DNA from: Zipacnadum sp036504235
GTDB taxonomy: Bacteria > Armatimonadota > Zipacnadia > Zipacnadales > Zipacnadaceae
Assembly: GCA_036504235.1 (NCBI GenBank)
Contig: DASXVN010000021.1
Coordinates: 1 to 64,000, forward strand
Reading direction: 5' to 3'
Length of the DNA stretch: 64,000 nt
Below are positions 43,701-52,112 of this stretch, one piece after another. The position numbers were made by a program, and so were the translations under genes. Below the pieces are notes generated by a model that did not search any database, had not been told where the DNA came from, and saw only the letters and a program-made list of their open reading frames with translations. Position 1 is the stretch's first letter. Every line of letters begins with the position of its first letter.

Positions 43701-44726
43701 ATCACCGGCAAGCCGACGCCCTTCACCTACGCAGCGGGCCGCGTGACGGTGGCGAATCTGGACTTGCAGCCGCAGGAAACTCGCGTTTTCGCCCTGAATC
43801 ACGGCACCTGGGTGGACGCCGCGGAATCCTGGTACCGCGACAAGGTGGCCTTCCGCAAGCCCTATCCGCCCCCGCCGGCCGCGACCACGCCACTGCCCCC
43901 CGCGGGGGACGTAGTGGTGCGGCAGTTCAAGGTCCAGCCCCGGACGGCCGCGGACCTGGCCTGGACGCAACCGGCCTTCGACGACGCCGCCTGGCAGAAC
44001 CTGGGCGTCGGCTACTGGAACGATCTGGGCCTCAAGGTGACCGGAGACACGGTCCTGTACCGGACCCATTTCCGAGCGCCGGCCGACTGGGCGGGGCGCA
44101 GCATTATGCTCTACCTGACCTCCTTCGACTCGCCGGTGATCTACAACGACGCGACCTTCTACCTGAACGGGACGCAGTTCGCCACCCACCGGGGCCACGG
44201 CTGGAATAACATGAACGTGCTGGACACGCAGGGCCTGGTCAAGCCGGGCGATAACGTGCTGGCCTTCAGCGTCAAGGCCGATGCCGACCGACCCGGCGGC
44301 ACTTCCGGCGTGATGTTCTTTCGGCCCGAGGAGAGGCTCCAGAACCAACGTGACCTGACCGCCGGCTGGATGAACTACCTCGACCAGACCAAGTCCGTGC
44401 CAGCGGCGCTGCCCGGCAAGGTGCAGGGGCGCAGCCTGCGCCAGACGGTGGATATTCCCGCCGACTGGGCGGGTCAGCCCGTGTACCTGCATATCGAGAC
44501 GCCCAACCAGTGGCTAGCCACGGTGGTCATCAACGGGCAGCCCATCGACTACGACCAGTCGCTGCATCCCTGGGGAGCGCGGGCGGACGTCCGCCTCGAC
44601 CCCTACGTGCACCCCGGCCCCAACACGCTGGAGCTGTGGTCCTTCTCGGTGGTGGGCCAGAAGAACCCGCAGGGCGATATGGCAGTCATCAAGACAGTGC
44701 TGGGGACGGCGGGCGCGCGGGGCTGA
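40770..44726 (+). CDS. giant exported glycosidase-like protein (GH42-like catalytic region, GATase-like and jelly-roll domains)
   Basis: The 1318-aa product begins at ATG 40770 after GGGAGG with a Sec signal (MRRSLLFVLCLTFAALSGAGAA); an in-frame extension to 40683 is not needed. Residues about 150-420 resemble GH42/GH-A-type barrels (PFWGVGSEAG, YILYGVWGGVG, AAQRGFRTWLRDIQGYTLAQVSERYYG). Residues about 425-530 form a GH2-type sugar-binding jelly roll (AWMRQEFD, VEVYLNGDYLG). Residues about 680-830 are GATase-like (PSIAVLHSSRN, LKALEAYIRAGGTFIAL), as in trimerisation domains. Two more jelly rolls end the protein. The canonical N-E acid/base pair of GH42 is not obvious, so activity is uncertain. 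The family resemblance to the gene at 2544 is in architecture, not close sequence. Confidence 0.75.
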   Translation: MRRSLLFVLCLTFAALSGAGAAGVTQSLAPAAATPNLLGYGKLALALDRQPGGGVATFTCADATRAAALASKLRADFSWDPLLGAQATPLTLGGRQVSGFALPGAGVALVAQRGDKVYVVSGADAAAVVARATALKLDLSAVKYDFPQGHSAGLDYFDLSALRAYYSWRSADYLYTKFTPEQLAANDKFARDINLQTSFQFPFWGVGSEAGDGAFDTYAGEYEVRRALRNDRDVEVLFGPAEMPWWLAQRFPEEVSRHDPYILYGVWGGVGEAGARHMSYWASEPAFAYAARFTQEIYRRYQVTAGDRLAAAAALFGRPGVEAGAHHMSWDFLDYSPAAQRGFRTWLRDIQGYTLAQVSERYYGDAKKLTSWEQVTVPSVFSFFGGFGERDTFNLLTNWRWRPDSPAAQDELWYAPDYTPGAEWTTVDLPPSQAQLFLPRPEGMTSAWMRQEFDPTAWLEKNKGQELYLVANTYSGQAVEVYLNGDYLGQIKSKQHWGPIGMKVTLLLRPGRNVLTVKVAEGQIAGPVYLTTQQPAYYPYLGKQQNARWADLREFQGYSTYWGHKRVFTALRQVNPDLPFKLYGVDAMLWDYYTRLMAETGVGGMQFTGSGSSYQPWPTGLGLADGFYGTSEEGGQYNDVPGITRELSWILFGGEGSHVFYYDESLYKEFNDQTHWFDNHQRLLALVGKAQRVQPSIAVLHSSRNERYMPSVSESFAWGIDRGILQSLQFDNVVVTDREVLSGAVQAYPVLFDTNTTVMDDAELKALEAYIRAGGTFIALHGTGRHSITEPDTWGISRLTGCQVLGERVNRLVTVLPDNPLLKRLAGMSFPGNGLALDYRGVDHAGAGTVALAPLDKDQGVVPIATWEDGTIAVAMRQLGKGRIIVLGSTFWTATSDLAGNGLQRTGTVNQEFLRDILAGVGVTTPIDADQPLWVRHFVTKNGLQDWYMAYNSGGAAGTGLKFSFAAPQAPRELLDAITGKPTPFTYAAGRVTVANLDLQPQETRVFALNHGTWVDAAESWYRDKVAFRKPYPPPPAATTPLPPAGDVVVRQFKVQPRTAADLAWTQPAFDDAAWQNLGVGYWNDLGLKVTGDTVLYRTHFRAPADWAGRSIMLYLTSFDSPVIYNDATFYLNGTQFATHRGHGWNNMNVLDTQGLVKPGDNVLAFSVKADADRPGGTSGVMFFRPEERLQNQRDLTAGWMNYLDQTKSVPAALPGKVQGRSLRQTVDIPADWAGQPVYLHIETPNQWLATVVINGQPIDYDQSLHPWGARADVRLDPYVHPGPNTLELWSFSVVGQKNPQGDMAVIKTVLGTAGARG

Positions 44727-44796
44727 ACCCCGGGCTCACGAGGTGATCGAGGTTGGCGGAGCACGAGGTTCGGCAGGCTTTGGGCCGGGGGGAAAC

Positions 44797-45036
44797 ATGG
44801 TGAACGACACCGGCGAACTGCAGAAGTCAATTGACCGGTTGGATCGCTCTATCAAGCGGATGAACTCCCTCGGCTGGAGTTTCCTCAAGGGCATCGCCGC
44901 CGCCGCGGGGGGAACCATAGGGCTGGCCATCGTGGTCACAACAGCCGTCTATATCATAGCCGCAATTCCGGAAACAAATGCGATCGGCGCCTTCTTCCAC
45001 GCCGTCGCCGGTCTTATCAGCCGCAATCAGCACTGA
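44797..45036 (+). CDS. small membrane protein, DUF5665-like
   Basis: The 79-aa product has a charged amphipathic N-terminus (LQKSIDRLDRSIKRMNSLGWS), then FLKGIAAAAGGTIGLAIVV and a single hydrophobic span to about residue 60. This matches the DUF5665 pattern, in which a short coiled helix precedes a FxxGxxxGxGxxxG membrane helix. Function is unknown. ATG 44797 is preceded by GGGGGG, which can serve as a weak ribosome site; an 18-residue extension from 44743 is less likely. It follows the giant glycosidase-like gene by 70 bases. The gap 45037-45241 after it holds a GC-rich imperfect hairpin (near 45100-45123) and no gene. Confidence 0.68.
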   Translation: MVNDTGELQKSIDRLDRSIKRMNSLGWSFLKGIAAAAGGTIGLAIVVTTAVYIIAAIPETNAIGAFFHAVAGLISRNQH

Positions 45037-45241
45037 GATCTCTGTTCCGACACGCGAAGGTAGGGTCAGGGCCCTTCCGCAACGCCTTCCGAACGGAAAA
45101 CGGGAGGGCCGGCCCCGGCTCCCATCGCAGCTCACAGTCACAGGAGAACAATTCCCGCCTGTCCTTCGTTCATGCCTGTAAAGGGCGAGGAACTCGCACG
45201 TGGCCGGCTGCGGCGCGTTCCTCGGGGCGGGAGTGACGGGG

Positions 45242-46666
45242 ATGGCGAGGATCGTGCTGGTGGAGCCGCCGGCTCCGGGATATCACGTGTTCAGTTTCTC
45301 CAATCTGCCGCGGCTCGGGCTGCCCTCCCTGGGCACCGTGCTGCGCGACCGGGGACACGAGGTCAAAATCTTCTGCCCCGATCTGGCTCCGTTGCCCCCG
45401 TCGGAACTGCTCCAGGCCGACCTGGTGGGGCTCTCCACGACCACCAGCACGGCCCCCGCGGCCTATCGGCTCGGCGATTTCTGCCGCGCGCATGGAGTCC
45501 CGGTGCTCATGGGCGGGGTGCACGCCAGCTTCCGGCCGCAGGAGGCGCTGCGCCACGCCGACTACGTGCTGCGGGGCGAGGCGGAGGAAGTAGTGGGGGA
45601 CGCCGTGGACCGCATCCTGGCCCGGTCGCCACTCCCCGGTTCCCCGGAGGCGGACGGTGACGGCGAGGCCCCGGACCTCCCCGAACTATGCCGGGTGCGC
45701 GACCTCGACGCCCTGCCGGTCCCTGATCTGTCGCTGATCCAGGGCTGGCGCCCCACGGCGGTCACGCCGATCCAGACCTCCCGCGGTTGCCCCCACGATT
45801 GTAGCTTCTGCTCAGTCACCACCATGTTCGGCCACCGCTACCGCTTCCGGAGCACCGGGCTGGTGCTGGAGGAGATCGCGCAGCGCCGGCCGCGGTGCAT
45901 CTTCTTTTATGACGACAACTTCGCCGCCTACCCGGCGCGGACCAAGGAGCTGCTGGAGGGGATGCTGCGTCTGCCCCATCCGCCGCGGTGGGCCGGGCAG
46001 GTGCGCGCCGACTGCGTCGAGGACCCCGAGCTGCTCGACCTGATGCAGGCCTCCCACTGCGAGCGCCTGTTCATCGGCTACGAATCCGCCTCCCCCGCCA
46101 CGCTGCAGACCTACAATAAGCAGGAATCCGTGGAGCAGATCCTGACCAGCCTGCGCCTGCTGCACGAGCGCCGGATTCCGGTGCATGGGATGTTTGTGCT
46201 GGGGGCGGACAGCGACGATGTGCCCGGCATCCGGGAGACGGTCAACTTCACGGTGCGCCAGGGCGTGGACACGGTGCAGTTCAGCGTGCTGACGCCCTTC
46301 CCGGGCACCCGGCAGTTTCGGGCTTTCGAGCAGGCCCAGCGCATCTTCGAGCGGGACTGGTCGCGCTACGATGGCGGGCACGTGGTTTTCGAGCCCCGGC
46401 ACATGTCCGCGGCGACCCTCCAGCGCGAAACCAGCCGCGCCTATCACCGGTTCTACTCGCTGGCGCGCGCGATCAAGCACGGCCTGGCCCGACGCTATGC
46501 CGAGCTCGCCATCGGCCTGTACGCGCAGAGAATCCTGCTCCTGATGCGCTGGCGCGACCGGGGCTTCTTCCGCCGCCTGCGGCGCCAGGGCCGCGCCCCC
46601 GCAGGCGCGCTGCCCAGCGACTACCAGGTATCGGTGCGGAAGGGCACGGCAGGCAGGCCGGCCTGA
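45242..46666 (+). CDS. B12-binding-domain radical SAM enzyme
   Basis: The 474-aa product has an N-terminal cobalamin-binding-like Rossmann domain (MARIVLVEPPAPGYHVF, LVGLSTTTST, VLMGGVHASFRP) to about residue 145. The radical SAM barrel carries SRGCPHDCSFC, with cysteines 183, 187 and 190 for the 4Fe-4S cluster, then FFYDDNF and LFIGYES. Class B members methylate unactivated carbons or rearrange rings (BchE, HpnR and Fom3 are examples). The B12-domain DxHxxG motif is not obvious, so cobalamin binding should be treated as likely, not certain. ATG 45242 is preferred because homology starts there. Its last 46 bases overlap the convergent esterase gene. No biosynthetic cluster partner is adjacent. 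Confidence 0.87.
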   Translation: MARIVLVEPPAPGYHVFSFSNLPRLGLPSLGTVLRDRGHEVKIFCPDLAPLPPSELLQADLVGLSTTTSTAPAAYRLGDFCRAHGVPVLMGGVHASFRPQEALRHADYVLRGEAEEVVGDAVDRILARSPLPGSPEADGDGEAPDLPELCRVRDLDALPVPDLSLIQGWRPTAVTPIQTSRGCPHDCSFCSVTTMFGHRYRFRSTGLVLEEIAQRRPRCIFFYDDNFAAYPARTKELLEGMLRLPHPPRWAGQVRADCVEDPELLDLMQASHCERLFIGYESASPATLQTYNKQESVEQILTSLRLLHERRIPVHGMFVLGADSDDVPGIRETVNFTVRQGVDTVQFSVLTPFPGTRQFRAFEQAQRIFERDWSRYDGGHVVFEPRHMSAATLQRETSRAYHRFYSLARAIKHGLARRYAELAIGLYAQRILLLMRWRDRGFFRRLRRQGRAPAGALPSDYQVSVRKGTAGRPA

Positions 46667-48543
46667 TTGTAGAGGTTGCACAGGGCGTTGTCGCCCCAGC
46701 CGTAGCGCACCGCCACCGGCGCGGGCACCTGCGGCGCCGACAGGACCACCGTCTCCCCGTCCCGCACCGCCGAGGCCCAGAAGAACTGCTTATCCGCGCC
46801 GGCCACGGCGAACCCCGTCGGCCCGCTGCCGCGCGAGACCAAGCCGGTCGCGTGGTCCAAGCTCACCCGGATCGTCCCGCCCTCCACCGCCAGGGACTTG
46901 TAGCTGGGTCCCAGGTACTCGACGGGCAGGCCGTAGGTGTCGGCCAGAGCCACCCGGGCCAGACGCAGGCCCACGTCGAGCTTGTTGGGCGGGTGGATGT
47001 TGTACAGCTCCCCGCGATCCATCGCCACGGCCAGGCCGGTATGCGGGACGGTCTGCGTGACCTGCCACTGGGCCTCCCGCACCAGCGCCCAGCCGCTGCC
47101 GCCGGGCTTGTCGGGCAACTGCCAGAAGCCAGCCAACTGGACCAGGTAGAAGGGCATCTCGGCGACCCCAAAGAGACTGCGCCAGTCGCGGATCAGGTTG
47201 GTCAGCGCCGGCTTGTAGAGGTCGGCGTTGCCCACATTCCCCTCGCCTTGGTACCAGATCGCGCCCTTGAGGGCCAGCGGCGCGAGGGGGGCGATCATGC
47301 CCTCATAGCAGCCGGTCGCCACGTAGCGATGCTCGGCCTGCCCGCCTTTGAGTTGCGCGGACGGCGTACTCGCCTGGTAGAGCCAGGGCCCGGCCAGCGA
47401 CACCGGCGGGTCGGTGCTCGGCCCGGCAAGCTGCAAGGCCATCTGCTCAGGCTTGCCCACGAAACCGCGCTCGCCTCGCACCCGCACGACCAGCACATTG
47501 CGCCCGGCGCGGACCAGGGCCCCCGGCACGTCATATTCGCGAGCCAGAGGTGTGCCGTAGTTGCTATTGCCGTCGACAAAGCTGCCGTTGAACCACACCG
47601 TATCGGCGCTGTCAATCACCCCTAGGCTCAGGGTCAGACTCTTACCAGCCCAGGAGGCCGGCGCCTGGACTTCCTTGCGGAACCAGACCACGCCCGTGAA
47701 GCCGGGGAGCGCGGTCTCCTGCCAGTTGTGGGGCAGGTCCAACGTCTTCCAGGCCGAGGCGTCGTAGGCCGGGTCGGACCAGGACTGGGTGGCGGCGTAG
47801 TTTGGGTCGAGCTTCTGCCAGCTATCTTCCATCTGCTTGGCGTAGTCGGCGCGCGGGTCGGCTTTCTCGTAGCCTCGCAGGGTGCGCAGGGAGGGCAGGG
47901 TGCTCCAGGCCTGAATGTCGGTCGCGCCCCAGCAGCTCTCGATCAGCCCCTGGGGGACTTTGGTCTGCTTGTAGACCTCGCGCCCGAAGAAGAAGCCGAT
48001 GGCGGAGAAACCGCCCCAGATCGGCTGGTCGGCGCTTACCGTATCGCGATTGCAGACCCGCCAGGAGGCGGTGATATTCGTAGCCGGGGAAAAGCGGCTG
48101 TCGAAGGGCACCGTGTAGAACCGGATCTGCGGATAATCCGCGTCGTTGAGTTCATCCCACCACTGGTTGACGCTCTTGAGACCCATCTCCATGTTGGACT
48201 GGCCAGAACAGATCCAGACGTCGCCGAAGAGCACGTTCTTCAGGGTCACCGTCTGCGAACCGCTAATCGTAACGGTGTGCGGCCCGCCCGCCGGGTAGGG
48301 GCCGACCGGGGCCACCCACTTGCCCTGCGCGTCGGCCCGGACCGTAACCGGCTGGTCGTCCACGGCCACGGTCACCGCGGCGCCCGGCGTGGTCCAGCCC
48401 CAGAGCGGACAGGGCCGGTCGCGCTGCAAGACCATGCCGTCTCCGAACAGACCGTACAGAAAGGGCCTCCCGCCCGCCGAGGCCAGTGAGGCCAGGGCCA
48501 ACAGGAACAGAGCAGCCGGCAGCGCGACACGCAGGTTCTTCAA
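46621..48543 (-). CDS. sialate O-acetylesterase-like protein (SASA) with jelly-roll insert
   Basis: The 640-aa product has a Sec signal (LRVALPAALFLLALASLASA). The SASA/DUF303 motifs are DVWICSGQSNMEMG with the nucleophile S116, an oxyanion/support block ALKGAIWYQGEGN near 440, and IHPPNK near residue 515 with the catalytic histidine. Between them, about residues 240-390, lies a GH2-type beta-sandwich (WKTLDLPHNWQE, VWFRKEVQAP, DTVWFNGSF), a common insert in this group. It removes acetyl esters from sugars outside the cytoplasm. The start is a TTG, supported by AAAGGAG 7 bases upstream. It follows the family-X gene at 48561 by 17 bases in one operon, and overlaps the radical SAM gene at its 3-prime end. 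Confidence 0.9.
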   Translation of the reverse strand: MKNLRVALPAALFLLALASLASAGGRPFLYGLFGDGMVLQRDRPCPLWGWTTPGAAVTVAVDDQPVTVRADAQGKWVAPVGPYPAGGPHTVTISGSQTVTLKNVLFGDVWICSGQSNMEMGLKSVNQWWDELNDADYPQIRFYTVPFDSRFSPATNITASWRVCNRDTVSADQPIWGGFSAIGFFFGREVYKQTKVPQGLIESCWGATDIQAWSTLPSLRTLRGYEKADPRADYAKQMEDSWQKLDPNYAATQSWSDPAYDASAWKTLDLPHNWQETALPGFTGVVWFRKEVQAPASWAGKSLTLSLGVIDSADTVWFNGSFVDGNSNYGTPLAREYDVPGALVRAGRNVLVVRVRGERGFVGKPEQMALQLAGPSTDPPVSLAGPWLYQASTPSAQLKGGQAEHRYVATGCYEGMIAPLAPLALKGAIWYQGEGNVGNADLYKPALTNLIRDWRSLFGVAEMPFYLVQLAGFWQLPDKPGGSGWALVREAQWQVTQTVPHTGLAVAMDRGELYNIHPPNKLDVGLRLARVALADTYGLPVEYLGPSYKSLAVEGGTIRVSLDHATGLVSRGSGPTGFAVAGADKQFFWASAVRDGETVVLSAPQVPAPVAVRYGWGDNALCNLYNQAGLPAVPFRTDTW

Positions 48544-48560
48544 GGCAGTTCTCCTTTAGA

Positions 48561-51500
48561 CTAGCTCTCCATCCACGGCGCCTGGACGACCGTCCCCGGC
48601 GCGCTGGGCAGGGCGCGCTTCTCGCTGGCGCCGGGGGCGAGAGTTACGGTCAGCTTGGTCCCCGAGAGGGGGGCGAAAGCCGGCACGCCGGTCAGATTGC
48701 AGGTGATCGGCTTATCCGTGGGATTGTTGACCTCCAGGAACCAGTTGACGCCGTTGGGGGCCAGGCTGACGCGCGCCGCCGGGTTGTCGCAGCGCAGCAA
48801 CTCGCCGATATACAGCCGGTGATCGCGGGCATTGGTCTCGACCATGGTCCAGGCCGCGCCCTCGGCGACCGGGAGCATGCGGACCTGCTTGGTGACCAGA
48901 TCGTACTGGCCGGTGAGGTTGGAGGCCGGCACGCCAAAGACGCGCACCGAGAGGTCATGCGGCAGGTCGTACTTGCTGATCGCGACCACCGCGCCGCCGT
49001 CCGCGGCGTCCACGTCGAGGAAGTAGTTGATGCCCCGGAGCTTGCCCTGGGTCACCTCATACTTGTAGCTCGGCGGGCAGCCGATCCCGTAGTCGGCGAT
49101 GAACTTCTCCAGCCACGCGTTGTTGGTCTGGTCCTCAAAGGGACGCATGAAGACCAGGAAGCGAGCGGTGACCTTATCGCCCGGCTTGACCTCCTGGTTG
49201 CGGCCGTCGAGGTAGATCTGGTTCCAGCGCTGGCCGGACTCGTAGGAGAGGTTGTCGCTCAGAGCGATCACGCCCGGGGCTCCGCCCAGGACGTTGTCCG
49301 GGTACACGTAGCCGCCTACCGGGAGCTGGCCCAAGCGGGAAAACTTGTCGCCCACCTGGAAAAGCCAGCTCAGCGCCGGGCCGGTCTTGTCGCGGATGAA
49401 GAGCTGGTCGTATTCGTGCGGCGTCTCCCCGAAGTTCATGGTGGCGAGATTGAGCCGCCGGAACTGCTGGGCCTGCTTGAAGGTGGTGGTCACCTCATAG
49501 ACGACCGCGGAGACGGCCTGGTGGTAACGCCCTCGCGGGGAGATCAGCCGGCTGGTAATATCCGCCAGCTTGGTGGGCAGCGTCTGCCGCGGCGGGCCAT
49601 TGAAGAGGAAGGGGTCTCCCGCCGCGAACTGCTGGTCGCCGACGTAGTCAATGATGTCCCCGTCAAAGCTGGCCAGACGCGGGGTGTAGCGGAAGGCTGA
49701 TTCGGTCGGCTCGGTGCCGAGGCTGGTGGTGAGGCGTAGGCGGACCTTGCAGGCGGCGGTGTAGATATCGCCGCCGTCGATGCCCTGGATCTTGAGTTCA
49801 CCCCGGCGAGAGGAGGAAGGCTCCTCACCGCCCTCGGGGATGCCCTTGTGGAAGGTGATCTCGATGCCGTTGCCAAAGGTCTTGAGCGTTTCCTTCTTCT
49901 CGTCCCAGCTTGTCACGTGGTTCATGCCCATGAGCCGGTCGCCCATGGCCCAAAGGCGGGCGCCGTCGGTGTAAGTGGCCAGGCAGGCGCCCATCGCGGT
50001 TTTGCCGGCCAGGTCGGTCACCACCGGGCACAGGTACCACTGCTGGCTGTGGTTCTCGTCCACCGACACGGAGTAGGTCTTGGCCCCCGCGCAGTCGTAG
50101 CGCCGGTAGACCGAGCCGTCCTGGGCGTTGAAGATCGTGATCTCCTTGAGCCCCGCGTCGCTGGAGGCGTCCAGCAGCAGGCGGAACTGGTTGGCGCCGG
50201 GGCGGTAGGGCATGCCGTTGCAGGCAATCGCCCACCAGCGGCTGATCTTCGGGCCGCTGGTCAGGTACAGGTCGCTGGGCTGGACCGAGCCGCCCCGGGT
50301 GGCGTCGATCAGACTCAGCGGCGTGGCGCCGCGGACCACGGGCAGTTGCGCCGCGGCCGCGGCGGCCGCCAGATCGGCGGGCCGATCCACGCTCACGACG
50401 GTGATCGGGTTGAGGGTCAGCGAGCCGGCCTCCATGTTCAGATAGCGGGCGAAACCGTCGTCCACCAGCTTGGGCCCCTCATACATCTTCACCGCGCAGC
50501 CGAAGGTGACATAGTTCCACCAGGGGTCCAGCGTCGCTTTCTGCAGGCCCCCAAAGCCCGTGCCGACGCGCCACTGGTGCTGGTAGACGACGCCGGTGGG
50601 GTCCTTGAGGCGCCCGTCGGGGGCGAAGTTGTCCTTGACGGGCAGCACCCAAACGCCGAGGTTGTAGCGATAGATGCCGCGGACATCGTAGTAGCCAAAG
50701 CCGGGAATCGCCGCAAAGGTGTCGGTGGTCTGGGCCTTGCAGTCGGCGACCTCCTGGGCCAGACTGGCCTCGGTGAGCTTGGCCGGGTCCTCGAGGAAAG
50801 CGATATAGGATAGCCCGGCAGCCTTGGCGGCGGTTACCCACTGGGCGACCGTACCGGAGCCGCCCCCGGCGGCGGTACGCGCGCCGATCAGGCCCTTCCA
50901 CTCGGGCCGGTTCTCGGTGTAGCTGGCCGTGCTCCAATTATACGGAGACAGGTCGGGCTTGCCGGAACCGGCCGGGGGGGCCACAAAGCCGCCCAGGCCC
51001 GCCGCCCGGGCCGGCTCGGCCAGCCAGCGGTAGGCGTTGAGCAGCAGGCGGAAGCCGTCGCTGGGGTGCGTGCCGTCGCCGTTGAGCATCAGCGCGTCGC
51101 GCAGGCCGATGTGGCCGTAGTTGCCCCAGGTCCAGGTGATGTACAGCGGAAAGACCATCATGCGACCGCTGGCCCCCTGAGCCTCGCGCACGCCTACGAC
51201 CTCGGGCGAGGCGGCGTATACGCCGGTCTTCTCGCCGTAGGTGAAGACCTCCTGGCCGCTGCCCAGCGGGGTGTCATTGACGATGGTCCGGGTGGTGTCC
51301 ATGCCCCGCACCAGCACCTGCCACGATTTGCCGTACTTCATGGGCACGGTGCCCGGCCAGCTCCACTCGCCCCACTTGGGCAGGAACAGCCCCGACACGC
51401 CCTCGGTAACCGGGTGCTTGGTGATGTCGCTGGTCCACAGGTAGGTGGCCAGATTGCGGGTGACGGCGCTGACGGAGACCTGGGTGACCTTACCCGGGTC

Positions 51501-51950
51501 CACCAGGGCCTCCTCATAGCTGGTCACGTCGTAGCGGCTGCCGATGCGCTCCGCCCAAGTGGTGCCGCCGCGGCCCTCGCCCAGCGGGACCCAGAGGATG
51601 CTGCCGCCCGCCTTATAGTACTCGTCCAGCGCCCGGAGAATCCCCGGCTTGAGCTCTCCCACGATGGTGGAGGGCAGCGCCTGCTCCAGGGTGCCGACCA
51701 CGATGATCACCTGGAACTTCTTGAGGAACTCCGGCGGATAGAAGGCGGGGTCGCCGGCGTTGCGGTCCGCGTCCACCCAGTACAGGTGGACGTTCTGCGC
51801 AGCGAGGTCCTGCACGTATTTGGGAGTAATGGCCCGCGCGTAGCCCAGGATGAGCACGTCCACCGACGGCGCGGCGGTCTCTGCCGCGGCGACCAGGCTC
51901 GCCCCTACCAGCAGCATGAGGATCAGACCGAGACCCAATAGGCGTTTCAT
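48561..51950 (-). CDS. giant exported protein, family X member 2
   Basis: The 1129-aa product opens with a Sec signal (MKRLLGLGLILMLLVGASLVAAA) at ATG 51950; a much longer open frame upstream has no support. A GATase-like domain (VDVLILGYARAIT, FQVIIVVGTLEQ, EYYKAGGSILWVPLG) spans about 30-330. The PHP-like segment near 352 (GLIGARTAAGGGSGTVAQ, AAGLSYIAFLEDP) has lost every metal-binding histidine. The end carries LEVNNPTDKPITCNLT and a low-complexity last 15 residues. The plan and length match the proteins at 34380-37778 and 55972-59511. It is co-transcribed with a sialate-esterase-like gene, as member 1 is with SGNH esterases, so these proteins repeatedly sit ahead of carbohydrate esterases. 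No enzyme activity is predicted. Confidence 0.75.
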   Translation of the reverse strand: MKRLLGLGLILMLLVGASLVAAAETAAPSVDVLILGYARAITPKYVQDLAAQNVHLYWVDADRNAGDPAFYPPEFLKKFQVIIVVGTLEQALPSTIVGELKPGILRALDEYYKAGGSILWVPLGEGRGGTTWAERIGSRYDVTSYEEALVDPGKVTQVSVSAVTRNLATYLWTSDITKHPVTEGVSGLFLPKWGEWSWPGTVPMKYGKSWQVLVRGMDTTRTIVNDTPLGSGQEVFTYGEKTGVYAASPEVVGVREAQGASGRMMVFPLYITWTWGNYGHIGLRDALMLNGDGTHPSDGFRLLLNAYRWLAEPARAAGLGGFVAPPAGSGKPDLSPYNWSTASYTENRPEWKGLIGARTAAGGGSGTVAQWVTAAKAAGLSYIAFLEDPAKLTEASLAQEVADCKAQTTDTFAAIPGFGYYDVRGIYRYNLGVWVLPVKDNFAPDGRLKDPTGVVYQHQWRVGTGFGGLQKATLDPWWNYVTFGCAVKMYEGPKLVDDGFARYLNMEAGSLTLNPITVVSVDRPADLAAAAAAAQLPVVRGATPLSLIDATRGGSVQPSDLYLTSGPKISRWWAIACNGMPYRPGANQFRLLLDASSDAGLKEITIFNAQDGSVYRRYDCAGAKTYSVSVDENHSQQWYLCPVVTDLAGKTAMGACLATYTDGARLWAMGDRLMGMNHVTSWDEKKETLKTFGNGIEITFHKGIPEGGEEPSSSRRGELKIQGIDGGDIYTAACKVRLRLTTSLGTEPTESAFRYTPRLASFDGDIIDYVGDQQFAAGDPFLFNGPPRQTLPTKLADITSRLISPRGRYHQAVSAVVYEVTTTFKQAQQFRRLNLATMNFGETPHEYDQLFIRDKTGPALSWLFQVGDKFSRLGQLPVGGYVYPDNVLGGAPGVIALSDNLSYESGQRWNQIYLDGRNQEVKPGDKVTARFLVFMRPFEDQTNNAWLEKFIADYGIGCPPSYKYEVTQGKLRGINYFLDVDAADGGAVVAISKYDLPHDLSVRVFGVPASNLTGQYDLVTKQVRMLPVAEGAAWTMVETNARDHRLYIGELLRCDNPAARVSLAPNGVNWFLEVNNPTDKPITCNLTGVPAFAPLSGTKLTVTLAPGASEKRALPSAPGTVVQAPWMES

Positions 51951-51982
51951 CGTCCAGTTTCCTTTTCCCTGACCTGAAGTAG

Positions 51983-52041
51983 GGGCGCCGGCGAGGCGGT
52001 CCCGCGTATGCATGGTTACATATTCCCCGTGGTCGGCGCCC
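51983..52041. other. inverted repeat in the divergent intergenic region
   Basis: GGGCGCC (51983-51989) and GGCGCCC (52035-52041) face each other across 45 bases in the 162-base gap between the genes starting at 51950 and 52113. A GTAGGGGCG start recalls the four palindromic repeats, but the rest is unlike them, so this may be a decayed copy or chance. I see no convincing -35/-10 pair for either gene. Confidence 0.3.
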
Positions 52042-52112
52042 TCACCTGCGCAGGAAAGCGACGGCGGCGCGAGGAAGCAGTCGGAAACGCCCTTAGCGAA
52101 AGGTGAAGCCTC

